A stretch of 7,340 bases of DNA from CADEED01 sp044871085 (lineage in GTDB: Bacteria; Pseudomonadota; Gammaproteobacteria; Steroidobacterales; Steroidobacteraceae): contig JBIOZI010000271.1 of assembly GCA_044871085.1 (NCBI GenBank), positions 1 to 7,340 on the forward strand, given 5' to 3'. Position numbers and translations under genes: made by a program. Numbering within the stretch: position 1 is the first letter of the stretch; each line of letters opens with the position of its first letter. A model generated the notes under the pieces. It did not search any database and had not been told where the DNA came from. It saw nothing but the letters and a program-made list of their open reading frames with translations. Shown here piece after piece: positions 1 through 6,539 of the stretch.

Positions 1-2203
1 TCGTCGAGCGCACGATGGTCGAGATCTCCTGGTCCGACGCCATGCGCGAGATGAACGACTGGTCGATCTTCAACTCCTGCACGGGCAGCCGCATGATGTA
101 CGACAGCGACGAGTAGCCCGTGCCGTAGTCGTCGATCGACAGTTTCACGCCGAGGGCGGACAGGCGGTCGAGCACCTTCTGCGCGTGCCCGGGGTCTTCC
201 ATGAAGCCGCTCTCGGTGATCTCCAGGCACAGCAGTGCGGGCGGCACCTCGTGCTCGGCGAGCAGCGCCGCGACCTGCTCGGGCAGCTCGCGATGCATGA
301 GGTCGCGCGCGGAGATGTTCACGGACACCGTGAGGCGCAGTCCGCCGCGCAGCCAATCGCCGCACTGACGCACCGCCTCGCGCAGCACCCAGCGCGTCAG
401 CAGCCGGATGTATCCGGTGTGCTCGGCGAACGGCACGAATGCCGACGGCGGCACGAGGCCGCGCGTGGGGTGCTCCCAGCGGATCAGCGCCTCGACCGCG
501 CTGATGTTCGAGGAGTGCATCGACACCTTGGGCTGGTAGTGTAGGCGCAGCTCGTCGCGATCCACGGCGCGGCGCAGCTCGCCGAGCAGCGACAGGTGCT
601 CCTGCTGGCTGGTGTCGTAGTGCGGATCGTAGACGGCGAAGCCGGTCTTGTTGCGTTTCGCCGCGTACATGGCGATGTCGGCGTTGCGAACCAGCGTCTG
701 CGCATCCTGGCCGTGCTCCGGGAAATGGGCGATGCCGATGCTGGTACCGACGTCGAGCGGCTGTCCTTCGTAGAGGATGGGTGCCTCGAGCGCGGCGATG
801 ATGGCGCGGGCGGTGGCGGTGAAGTCCGCATCCGGCGCGCCCGGCGTGCACGGGTCCTTCACGAGGATGGCGAACTCGTCGCCGCCCAGGCGCGCGATGC
901 ACTCCGCGCCCGTGACCGCGCGCTGCAGCCGCGCGCTGACTTCGCGCAGCACGTGGTCGCCGACGCCGTGCCCGAGCGTGTCGTTCACGTATTTGAATCG
1001 ATCGAGGTCCATCATGAGGATGGTGAGGCGGGACGGCGCGCTCCCCGCGGGCGTGCGCGCATCGCGCAGCGCGAGCGCGAGCTCGTTGGCGAAGCGCGAG
1101 CGGTTGGCGAGATCGGTGAGCGGATCTTCATAGGCGAGCTTGAGGATGCGCTTCTCGCGGTCCGCAATACCGGCGCGCATGTGGTTCAGGCTCGATGCCA
1201 GCACGCCGATCTCGTCGCCGCGCTCGATGCGCACCGGCTCCACGTAGTCGCCCTGTTCGATGCGCTCGGCCGCGCTCGCCAGGGTCTCGAGCGGCCGGGT
1301 GATGCCGCGCGCCACCGCCACGCTGCCCACGATGGACATCACGAGGCTGATGGCCGCGAGCACGATGAGCGTGTTGCGCAGGCGCTCGAAGGCGGCGAGC
1401 GCGCCGTCGAGCGAGCGATGCAGCACGGCGACGATGCGCGCGTCCTCGTTCGCGTCGAGCGGGAACACCAGCGCCTGGTGCTCGACGCCCGCGATGCCCA
1501 TCACGAGGCGTGTCACCGCATCCGACCGGGGTGGCATGCCGGCGAGCATCGCGCGCTGGCCGGCGCCATCGAGCGTGGAGGCCAGCACCTGCCAGCGGTC
1601 CGAGCCAGGGCCGCGCGTCGCCAGCGCGAACGACACTTCGAGCTCGGTGAGCGTGCGCAGGTCGCGCGCCAGCTCGTCGTCCACCGCGAAGCCCATCACC
1701 ACCCAGCCAATGGGCAGCGGCGCGAGCACCGGCACCGCCACCAGCTGGAACGCGCGGCCGTCGAGCACTTCCATGCTGGCGGTGGCGTCGTTGCCGGTGG
1801 TCTCGAGCAGCGCGGGGTATTCGAAGGCGTGCGCGCGGATGCCGGGTCGCAGCGTATCGGACACGACGGAGCCCGACAGGTCGACGAACACCATGGCGTC
1901 GGCGCCGATGCGCGCGCCGTGGTTGGCGAGCGCGGAGGCGATGGTGTCCGTGTCGTGCGTGGCTATCGCTTCGCGGAGCGCGAAATCCGAGGCGAGGATG
2001 CGCGCCGACAGCTTGAGCTTGTCGGCGTTCTGATCGAGCAGCCGCGCGAACACGCGCTGGCCGACGGTGAGCTCCTCGTCGATCTTGGCCTGCGCGTTGC
2101 CGGAATTCGCGCGGTTCACGAACCAGAACGCCGCCACCTGCACGAGCGCCAGGAGCGCCACGAACAGCACGATGATGCGGGTCTGCAGGCGCTGAACGCG
2201 CAT
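1..2203 (-). CDS. Membrane-bound GGDEF-EAL c-di-GMP enzyme with periplasmic sensor and HAMP domain (C-terminus outside window)
   Basis: Probable bifunctional diguanylate cyclase/phosphodiesterase that makes and/or degrades cyclic di-GMP at the inner membrane. The frame is open from ATG 2203 to the window edge (734 codons). Domains in order: transmembrane helix 1 at about residues 10-29; a periplasmic region at about 30-275, possibly of the double-Cache type; transmembrane helix 2 at about 278-298; HAMP at about 296-348 (GITRPLETL from 300); GGDEF with YEDPLTDLANR from 358, metal-site D399 in MMDLDRFK and an intact GGDEF at 440-444; EAL with EAL at 571-573, N629 in VNIS, E661 in LEITES, D691-D692 in IDDYGTGYSS and K712 in LKIDQSF. 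Visible catalytic residues of both domains are kept. The RxxD inhibitory site expected just before GGDEF is absent (TGAE there). The final EAL motifs lie off the window. The ATG follows an in-frame TAA about 40 bases upstream and has only a weak ribosome binding site. The domain call is firm; the sensor type and net activity are inferred. Confidence 0.95.
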   Translation of the reverse strand, partial: MRVQRLQTRIIVLFVALLALVQVAAFWFVNRANSGNAQAKIDEELTVGQRVFARLLDQNADKLKLSARILASDFALREAIATHDTDTIASALANHGARIGADAMVFVDLSGSVVSDTLRPGIRAHAFEYPALLETTGNDATASMEVLDGRAFQLVAVPVLAPLPIGWVVMGFAVDDELARDLRTLTELEVSFALATRGPGSDRWQVLASTLDGAGQRAMLAGMPPRSDAVTRLVMGIAGVEHQALVFPLDANEDARIVAVLHRSLDGALAAFERLRNTLIVLAAISLVMSIVGSVAVARGITRPLETLASAAERIEQGDYVEPVRIERGDEIGVLASSLNHMRAGIADREKRILKLAYEDPLTDLANRSRFANELALALRDARTPAGSAPSRLTILMMDLDRFKYVNDTLGHGVGDHVLREVSARLQRAVTGAECIARLGGDEFAILVKDPCTPGAPDADFTATARAIIAALEAPILYEGQPLDVGTSIGIAHFPEHGQDAQTLVRNADIAMYAAKRNKTGFAVYDPHYDTSQQEHLSLLGELRRAVDRDELRLHYQPKVSMHSSNISAVEALIRWEHPTRGLVPPSAFVPFAEHTGYIRLLTRWVLREAVRQCGDWLRGGLRLTVSVNISARDLMHRELPEQVAALLAEHEVPPALLCLEITESGFMEDPGHAQKVLDRLSALGVKLSIDDYGTGYSSLSYIMRLPVQELKIDQSFISRMASDQEISTIVRST

Positions 2204-2277
2204 CAGGAGCCCGCTGCCAGCAGGGTGCCGCCAAGCGCCACGTTATGTCCCCGGGAATTGACTCGAAACCGGCGTGA

Positions 2278-2283
2278 ATTATG
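2278..2283 (-). promoter_or_regulatory. Candidate -10 box for the GGDEF-EAL gene
   Basis: On the minus strand this reads CATAAT, five of six matches to TATAAT, about 75 bases upstream of the GGDEF-EAL start codon. I see no good -35 at the usual spacing. A second weaker candidate, CATAAC, lies at 2242-2247. Both are pattern matches only; in DNA this GC-rich an AT-rich hexamer stands out but is not proof of a promoter. Confidence 0.2.
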
Positions 2284-2538
2284 GTTTGAACCGCCGCCCG
2301 GGCCGTTGAAACGCCTCACACACTCGCGGATTCCCTGGCAGTGGCGTTCCCGCAATCCGTGCGTGAATGCCGCCGCCCGGCCGCATGCAGCCGCGGGTGT
2401 GACCGCGCTCTCACTCGGGCGCGGCGACCGCCCGACCGCTCCTGGCGGGAGCCGCACGTTCCGCCGGCACGGCGAAGTCACGGACGCGGGCCCCGGCGCG
2501 TGTTCTATCTACTCGTGCCGGTGCGCGCGGTCGGGCAC

Positions 2539-2585
2539 CTGACGGCCGGACTCCGAGGGCGGCCGGCCTTCGTGAGGTCCGTCAG
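2539..2585. repeat. Imperfect inverted repeat in the intergenic region
   Basis: CTGACGG at 2539-2545 is matched by its reverse complement CCGTCAG at 2579-2585. Inside it, GGCCGG and CCGGCC can also pair. A competing bulged stem could form between the GGACTCCGAGG segment and the CCTTCGTGAGGTCC segment. It could be a structured RNA or a protein site, but short GC-rich inverted repeats arise readily by chance and no T-run follows to make a terminator. Confidence 0.3.
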
Positions 2586-2828
2586 CCGTCGCGAGGGTCG
2601 ACCGATGCGTCGGCGCGGTGCGTGCGCGCAGTCCGCCGGCAAACGACGACAGGATGATCTCTTCCGTCCCGAAGCAGGCCTGCCCGCAGCGGTCAACCGG
2701 GATTTGCCGGCGGCACGCCCGGCCGGCGAGCGCCTCCCTGCCTTGCGCGCCACCGTGGCTTGGCTGCGAGTACTCGAACGTCGGCTCGCAAGCCGCTGAA
2801 TTCTTTTCTTGTGATCGTCGGGTCCTGC

Positions 2829-2858
2829 GCGCGCGGGTTCGTTGGTAAACTCGCGCGC
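2829..2858. repeat. Inverted repeat bracketing the putative dnaE -10 element
   Basis: The left arm is 2829-2839 (GCGCGCG followed by GGTT) and the right arm is 2848-2858 (AACT followed by CGCGCGC). The arms are complementary at 10 of 11 positions around an 8-base centre. The candidate -10 hexamer at 2846-2851 overlaps the centre and right arm, so a protein binding here or DNA extrusion could affect dnaE transcription. The alternating GC makes a chance origin quite possible; the operator role is inference. Confidence 0.35.
2843..2851 (+). promoter_or_regulatory. Extended -10-like promoter element of dnaE, leaderless type
   Basis: TGG followed by TAAACT matches the extended -10 form (TGN then a TATAAT-like hexamer, four of six matches). 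The hexamer ends 8 bases before ATG 2860, which places the expected transcription start on or within a couple of bases of the start codon. There is no Shine-Dalgarno sequence before this ATG. The best -35 position holds only a poor match (TCCTGC at 2823-2828), as extended -10 promoters tolerate. The accA start has the same geometry, which raises confidence in both. Confidence 0.5.
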
Positions 2859-2859
2859 C

Positions 2860-5800
2860 ATGTCGAGCGCCATTTCTCACGCATTCGTCCACCTTCGGGT
2901 CCACACCGAATTTTCCCTGCAGGACAGCGTGGTGCGCATTCCGGAGCTGGTCGCACGCGTGGCTTCGCTCGGCATGCCGGCGGTCGCCGTCACCGACCAG
3001 AACAATCTCTTCGCGATGGTGAAGTTTTATCGCGAGGCGCTCAAGCAGGGCATCAAGCCCATCATCGGCGTCGACATCCTGATGCGCGCGCCGCGCGGCG
3101 CGCCGGCGCGCCTCACGCTGCTGTGCAAGGACGCGCGCGGCTACCAGAACGTCGCCGACCTGGTGACGCGCGCCTATCTCGAGGGCCAGGATCGCGGCGT
3201 GCCGCTCATCGACCGCACCTGGCTCGACGCGAAGACGACCGCCGGCATCATCGCGCTGTCCGGCGCGGGCGAGGGCGACGTCGGGCGCACGCTCGCCAAC
3301 GGCCGCGAGGCCGACGCGCTGGCGCAGGCCATCGCCCAGGCGCGTGAGTGGCAGCAACTGTTCGGCGACCGCTACTACCTCGAGCTGCAGCGGCTCGGGC
3401 GGCCCGGCGACGCGGCGCTGGTGGCGAAGTCCCTGGCCGTGAGCCAGCAGACCGGCATTCCCGTGGTCGCGACCAACGACGTGCGCTTCCTCGCCGCGGC
3501 CGATTTCGAATCCCACGAGGCGCGCGTGTGCATCGCCGACGGCGCCCAGCTCGCCGACCCGGCGCGGGTCCGCAAGTACACCGAGCAGCAGTACCTGCGC
3601 TCGGCCGCCGAGATGGCCGAGCTGTTTGCCGACATTCCGGAGGCGCTGCAGAACTCGGTCGAGATCGCGCGCCGCTGCTCCCTGCCGCTCAAGCTCGGCG
3701 AATCGCGCCTGCCGGTCTATCCACTGCCCGAGGGCACCACGGTCGAGAGCCACATCCGCGTGGAAGCCGAGCGCGGCTTCGCGGAGCGCGAGAAGGTCTT
3801 CGACCCGAGCCAGCTGGCGCGCATCACCGAGTATCGCGAGCGCCTGCAGCGCGAGCTCGGCGTCATCTGCCAGATGGGCTTCCCGGGCTACTTCCTCATC
3901 GTCGCGGATTTCATCCGCTGGGCGCGCGCCAACGGCGTGCCCGTGGGTCCGGGCCGCGGCTCGGGCGCCGGCTCGCTCGTCGCCTACAGCCTCGGCATCA
4001 CGGACATCGACCCGCTCAAGTACGACCTGCTGTTCGAGCGCTTCCTCAATCCGGAACGCGTGTCGATGCCGGACTTCGACATCGACTTCTGCATGGACGG
4101 GCGCGACCGCGTCATAGAATACGTGTCGAACAAGTACGGCCGCGAGCGCGTTTCGCAGATCATCACCTACGGCACGATGGCCGCGAAGGCCGTGGTGCGT
4201 GACGTCGGCCGTGTGCTCGGCATGGGTTACGGCTACGTCGACAAGATCGCGAAGCTGATCCCGTTCGAGCTCGGCATCACGCTCGATGACGCCCTCGAGA
4301 AAGAACCCGAGCTCAAACGGCTCTACAAGGAGGACGAGGAGGTCAAGAACCTCATCGACCTCGCGCGCAGCCTCGAGGGCCTGACGCGCAACGCCGGCAT
4401 GCACGCGGGCGGCGTGGTGATCGCACCCTCGAAGCTCACGGAGTTCGCCCCGCTGTACGCCGACGACGCCGGCGGCAGCGTCGTCACGCAGTTCGACAAG
4501 GACGACGTCGAGGCCGCCGGCCTCGTGAAGTTCGACTTCCTCGGGCTGCGCACGCTCACGGTCATCGACCGCGCGGTCAAGTTGATCAACGCCCGCCGGG
4601 CCGCGGCCGGCGAGGCGCTGCTCGACATCGGGCAGCTGCCGATGGACGACCAGGCCACGTACGACATGATGGCGGAGGCGAAGACCACCGCGGTGTTCCA
4701 GCTGGAATCCCGCGGCATGAAAGATCTCATCCGCCGCCTGAAGCCGGACCGGTTCGAAGACATCGTCGCGCTGGTGGCGTTGTTCCGGCCGGGTCCGCTC
4801 GAGAGCGGCATGGTCGGCGACTTCATCGACCGCAAGCACAGCCGCAACGATCCGCACGCGCCGCCCGTCGACTATCTACATCCGCTGCTCGAGCCCGCGC
4901 TCGCGCCCACGTACGGCGTCATCCTCTACCAGGAGCAGGTGATGCAGATCGCGCAGGTGCTGGCCGGCTACACGCTCGGCGGCGCGGACCTGCTGCGCCG
5001 CGCGATGGGCAAGAAGAAGCCCGAGGAGATGGCCAAGCAGCGCAGCATCTTCGTGGCGGGCGCCGTGAAGAACAACGTGCCCGAGGCCCAGGCCGCGCAC
5101 ATCTTCGACCTCATGGAGAAGTTCGCGGGCTACGGCTTCAACAAGTCGCACTCGGCCGCGTATGCGCTGCTGTCGTACCAGACGGGCTGGCTGAAGGCAC
5201 ACGAGGCCGCCTCGTACATGGCGGCCGTGCTGTCGGCGGACATGGACCACACCGACAAGGTGGTGGGCCTGCTGTACGACTGCCGCAAGGAGATCGGCCT
5301 CACCGTGCTGCCGCCGCACGTGAACCAGTCGGACTACGCGTTCGCGGTGGTGGACGAGAAGACCATCCGCTACGGCCTCGGCGCCATCAAGGGCGTGGGG
5401 CAGGGCGCCGTCGAAGCCATCGTGGGCGAACGGCGCGCGCATGGCGACTATGCCAGCCTGGAAGACCTGTGCCGGCGGCTCGACCTGTCGAAGATCAACC
5501 GCCGCGTGCTCGAGGCGCTCATCAAGTCCGGTAGTTTGGACGGCCTCGCCGCCAACCGCGCCACGCTCATGCATCGTCTCGATGCGGCGCTGGCGCTGGG
5601 CGAGCAGAACACCAAGGCCAACGAAACCGGCCAGCACGACATCTTCGGGCTCGCCGCCGCCCACGCGCCCGAAGCCGTGCGGGCGACGGCCCCGGACCAG
5701 CCCGAGTGGACGGAGACGGTGCGCCTGCGCGGCGAACGCGAGACGCTCGGGCGCGCGCTCAGCGGACACCCCATCGATCGCTTCGTCAACGATCTGCCGC

Positions 5801-6411
5801 GCTTCATCACCGGGCGCATCGTGGACTATCTAGATGCCGAGAAACCGACCGCGAGCGCGGAGGGCGGCCGCGCGTTCTGGGGCGGGAAGGCCGTGTCGAT
5901 TGCCGGCGTCGTCGAGGACCTGCGCAAGCGCGGGCCGCGCACCTCGGTGTACCTCGACGACGACTCGGGCCGCATGGAGGTGGGTTTCTACGACGAGACC
6001 TATCAGCAGTACCGCGAGATCCTGGTGAAGGACGCGCTGCTCCTCATCGAGGGCAAGCTGCGCTTCGACGAATTCGCGAACACCTGGGTGCTGCGCGCGA
6101 ACAAGGTCAGCGAGCTCGAGCGGCTGCGCGAGAAGGAGGCGCGGCGCATCGTGCTCAAGCTGCGGGCCGCCGATCGCAAGCTGCTCACCAGCCTGCAGAG
6201 CACGCTGCAGCCGTTCCGCGGCGGCGCGTGTCACGTCGCCGTGCAGTATCACGGCGCTGCTGCGCGCGGCACGTTCTCGTTCGGCGCCGACTGGAAAGTG
6301 CGTCCCGCGCCGGCGCTGCTCGAAGAATTGGAAAAATTACTCGGCCGCGGGCGCATCGCGGTGCTCTACAGCCCACCACCGCTGTCTCCGGGAGCCGCCC
6401 AGCAGGCCTGA
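2860..6411 (+). CDS. dnaE: DNA polymerase III alpha subunit (replicative polymerase, DnaE1 type)
   Basis: Catalytic alpha subunit of the replicative DNA polymerase III holoenzyme. It is complete at 1183 residues, close to the roughly 1160 of E. coli. Domains: N-terminal PHP (FVHLRVHTEFS from residue 9; TDQNN at 45-49); palm and fingers with GPGRGSGAG at 363-371; catalytic aspartates D405 and D407 in PDFDIDF and D559 in KFDFLGLRTLT, matching E. coli D401, D403 and D555 with a constant offset of 4; internal beta-clamp-binding motif QHDIF at 925-929 (E. coli QADMF at 920-924); OB fold at about 1008-1085; C-terminal tau-binding region. The PHP metal ligands are degenerate (HLRVH for HxH; TDQNN for TDHGN), as in E. 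coli, so proofreading presumably depends on a separate DnaQ. ATG 2860 is chosen because its N-terminus aligns with E. coli DnaE; an in-frame TTG at 2842 would add only six residues. rnhB, the usual upstream neighbour, is absent. accA follows after 128 bases. Confidence 0.99.
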   Translation: MSSAISHAFVHLRVHTEFSLQDSVVRIPELVARVASLGMPAVAVTDQNNLFAMVKFYREALKQGIKPIIGVDILMRAPRGAPARLTLLCKDARGYQNVADLVTRAYLEGQDRGVPLIDRTWLDAKTTAGIIALSGAGEGDVGRTLANGREADALAQAIAQAREWQQLFGDRYYLELQRLGRPGDAALVAKSLAVSQQTGIPVVATNDVRFLAAADFESHEARVCIADGAQLADPARVRKYTEQQYLRSAAEMAELFADIPEALQNSVEIARRCSLPLKLGESRLPVYPLPEGTTVESHIRVEAERGFAEREKVFDPSQLARITEYRERLQRELGVICQMGFPGYFLIVADFIRWARANGVPVGPGRGSGAGSLVAYSLGITDIDPLKYDLLFERFLNPERVSMPDFDIDFCMDGRDRVIEYVSNKYGRERVSQIITYGTMAAKAVVRDVGRVLGMGYGYVDKIAKLIPFELGITLDDALEKEPELKRLYKEDEEVKNLIDLARSLEGLTRNAGMHAGGVVIAPSKLTEFAPLYADDAGGSVVTQFDKDDVEAAGLVKFDFLGLRTLTVIDRAVKLINARRAAAGEALLDIGQLPMDDQATYDMMAEAKTTAVFQLESRGMKDLIRRLKPDRFEDIVALVALFRPGPLESGMVGDFIDRKHSRNDPHAPPVDYLHPLLEPALAPTYGVILYQEQVMQIAQVLAGYTLGGADLLRRAMGKKKPEEMAKQRSIFVAGAVKNNVPEAQAAHIFDLMEKFAGYGFNKSHSAAYALLSYQTGWLKAHEAASYMAAVLSADMDHTDKVVGLLYDCRKEIGLTVLPPHVNQSDYAFAVVDEKTIRYGLGAIKGVGQGAVEAIVGERRAHGDYASLEDLCRRLDLSKINRRVLEALIKSGSLDGLAANRATLMHRLDAALALGEQNTKANETGQHDIFGLAAAHAPEAVRATAPDQPEWTETVRLRGERETLGRALSGHPIDRFVNDLPRFITGRIVDYLDAEKPTASAEGGRAFWGGKAVSIAGVVEDLRKRGPRTSVYLDDDSGRMEVGFYDETYQQYREILVKDALLLIEGKLRFDEFANTWVLRANKVSELERLREKEARRIVLKLRAADRKLLTSLQSTLQPFRGGACHVAVQYHGAAARGTFSFGADWKVRPAPALLEELEKLLGRGRIAVLYSPPPLSPGAAQQA

Positions 6412-6433
6412 CCCCGAAAATGGGGACATTCCT

Positions 6434-6449
6434 CGTTTGCTGGCAAACG
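6434..6449. repeat. Short perfect hairpin downstream of dnaE
   Basis: CGTTTG at 6434-6439 and CAAACG at 6444-6449 form a perfect 6-base stem with a CTGG loop. It lies just after a second small stem, CCCC 6412-6415 with GGGG 6422-6425. No T-run follows either stem, so they are not classical terminators by themselves. The hairpin's last base is the first G of the larger GGGGACAG inverted repeat, so it is probably part of the same composite repeat. Confidence 0.5.
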
Positions 6450-6518
6450 GGGACAGACCTGAGAGTTCTCGTACGTGCGCCGCGCCGCCTGCCATCGACA
6501 AAAAATAGATCTGTCCCC
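6449..6518. repeat. GGGGACAG inverted-repeat element (REP- or MITE-like) between dnaE and accA
   Basis: GGGGACAGACCT at 6449-6460 and AGATCTGTCCCC at 6507-6518 are inverted copies agreeing at 11 of 12 bases, around a 46-base core. A further partial copy, GGGGACA, sits at 6422-6428 in the same orientation as the left arm. The core contains the small palindromes GAGAGTTCTC (6461-6470) and CGTACG (6470-6475). There is no coding capacity, so any mobility would need a protein supplied in trans. From memory, repeats ending in GGGGACAG-type sequence are often scattered through GC-rich gammaproteobacterial genomes, some near REP-associated tyrosine transposases; this family link is a recollection, not something the window shows. 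Confidence 0.6.
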
Positions 6519-6523
6519 TTTTT
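6449..6523 (+). terminator. Possible Rho-independent terminator of dnaE formed by the repeat element
   Basis: In RNA the two GGGGACAG arms can form a strong 12-base stem with one mismatch, and the right arm runs straight into five T residues at 6519-6523. Stem plus U-tract is the layout of an intrinsic terminator, but the 46-base loop is longer than usual. It would end dnaE transcripts just before the accA promoter. Function is inferred from structure only. Confidence 0.4.
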
Positions 6524-6531
6524 GCTATCCT
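6523..6531 (+). promoter_or_regulatory. Extended -10-like promoter element of accA, leaderless type
   Basis: TGC followed by TATCCT fits the extended -10 form, with the hexamer matching TATAAT at four of six positions. The hexamer ends 8 bases before ATG 6540, exactly as at dnaE, and no Shine-Dalgarno sequence precedes the ATG. A TCGACA at 6495-6500 resembles a -35 box, but its 25-base spacing is too long to count on. The element begins at the last T of the T-run after the repeat, so promoter and repeat boundary touch. Confidence 0.5.
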
Positions 6532-6539
6532 CGCGGCAT

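Larger units (their letters stand above)
2204..2859. other. 656-base divergent intergenic region with no recognised gene
   Basis: This stretch separates the start codons of the divergent GGDEF-EAL and dnaE genes. Open frames cross it on both strands, but none encodes a protein I recognise. Their predicted products are arginine-, proline- and serine-rich, as out-of-frame GC-rich DNA usually gives, and the minus frame starting at 2873 lacks the strong G/C third-position bias of dnaE. I see no tRNA, rRNA, RNase P RNA or riboswitch consensus. The region must hold the promoters of both flanking genes. It also contains the inverted repeat at 2539-2585, a 10-base palindrome GCAGGCCTGC at 2674-2683, and an inverted repeat around the dnaE -10. 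It may be regulatory spacer, an unknown small RNA locus or the decayed remains of a gene; the sequence does not decide. Confidence 0.6.

Noticed and set aside
2203..2481. A 92-codon minus-strand frame whose TGA overlaps the GGDEF-EAL ATG (TGATG), suggesting translational coupling
   Set aside because: The overlap is real but the product is low-complexity and unrecognised, codon bias is weak, and no ribosome binding site supports it. It could be the tail of a decayed gene but there is not enough to call one.
596..2542. A 648-codon plus-strand open frame opposite the GGDEF-EAL gene
   Set aside because: It is antisense to a clear GGDEF-EAL protein. Its product is rich in Arg, His and Glu with no recognisable domain, as expected from the complement of GC-rich codons.
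2842..2859. TTG at 2842 as an earlier in-frame dnaE start
   Set aside because: It would place the -10-like element inside the coding region, has no Shine-Dalgarno sequence, and ATG 2860 already gives an N-terminus that aligns with E. coli DnaE.
2505..2873. A 122-codon minus-strand frame rich in Lys, Arg, Ser and Ala, superficially like a histone-H1-like protein
   Set aside because: The third-position G/C bias is much weaker than in dnaE, it has no clear ribosome binding site, it overlaps the dnaE start, and basic composition is common in non-coding GC-rich frames.
2887..3006. Loss of PHP metal ligands in DnaE as a sign of a damaged enzyme
   Set aside because: The same degeneration is normal in E. 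coli-type DnaE, which relies on a separate DnaQ exonuclease. All polymerase catalytic aspartates are present.
2509..4857. A 782-codon minus-strand open frame overlapping dnaE
   Set aside because: It lies opposite conserved dnaE domains. Its composition (Arg, Ala, Val, His, Glu) is that of a GC-rich antisense shadow, and it shows no domain or credible start region.
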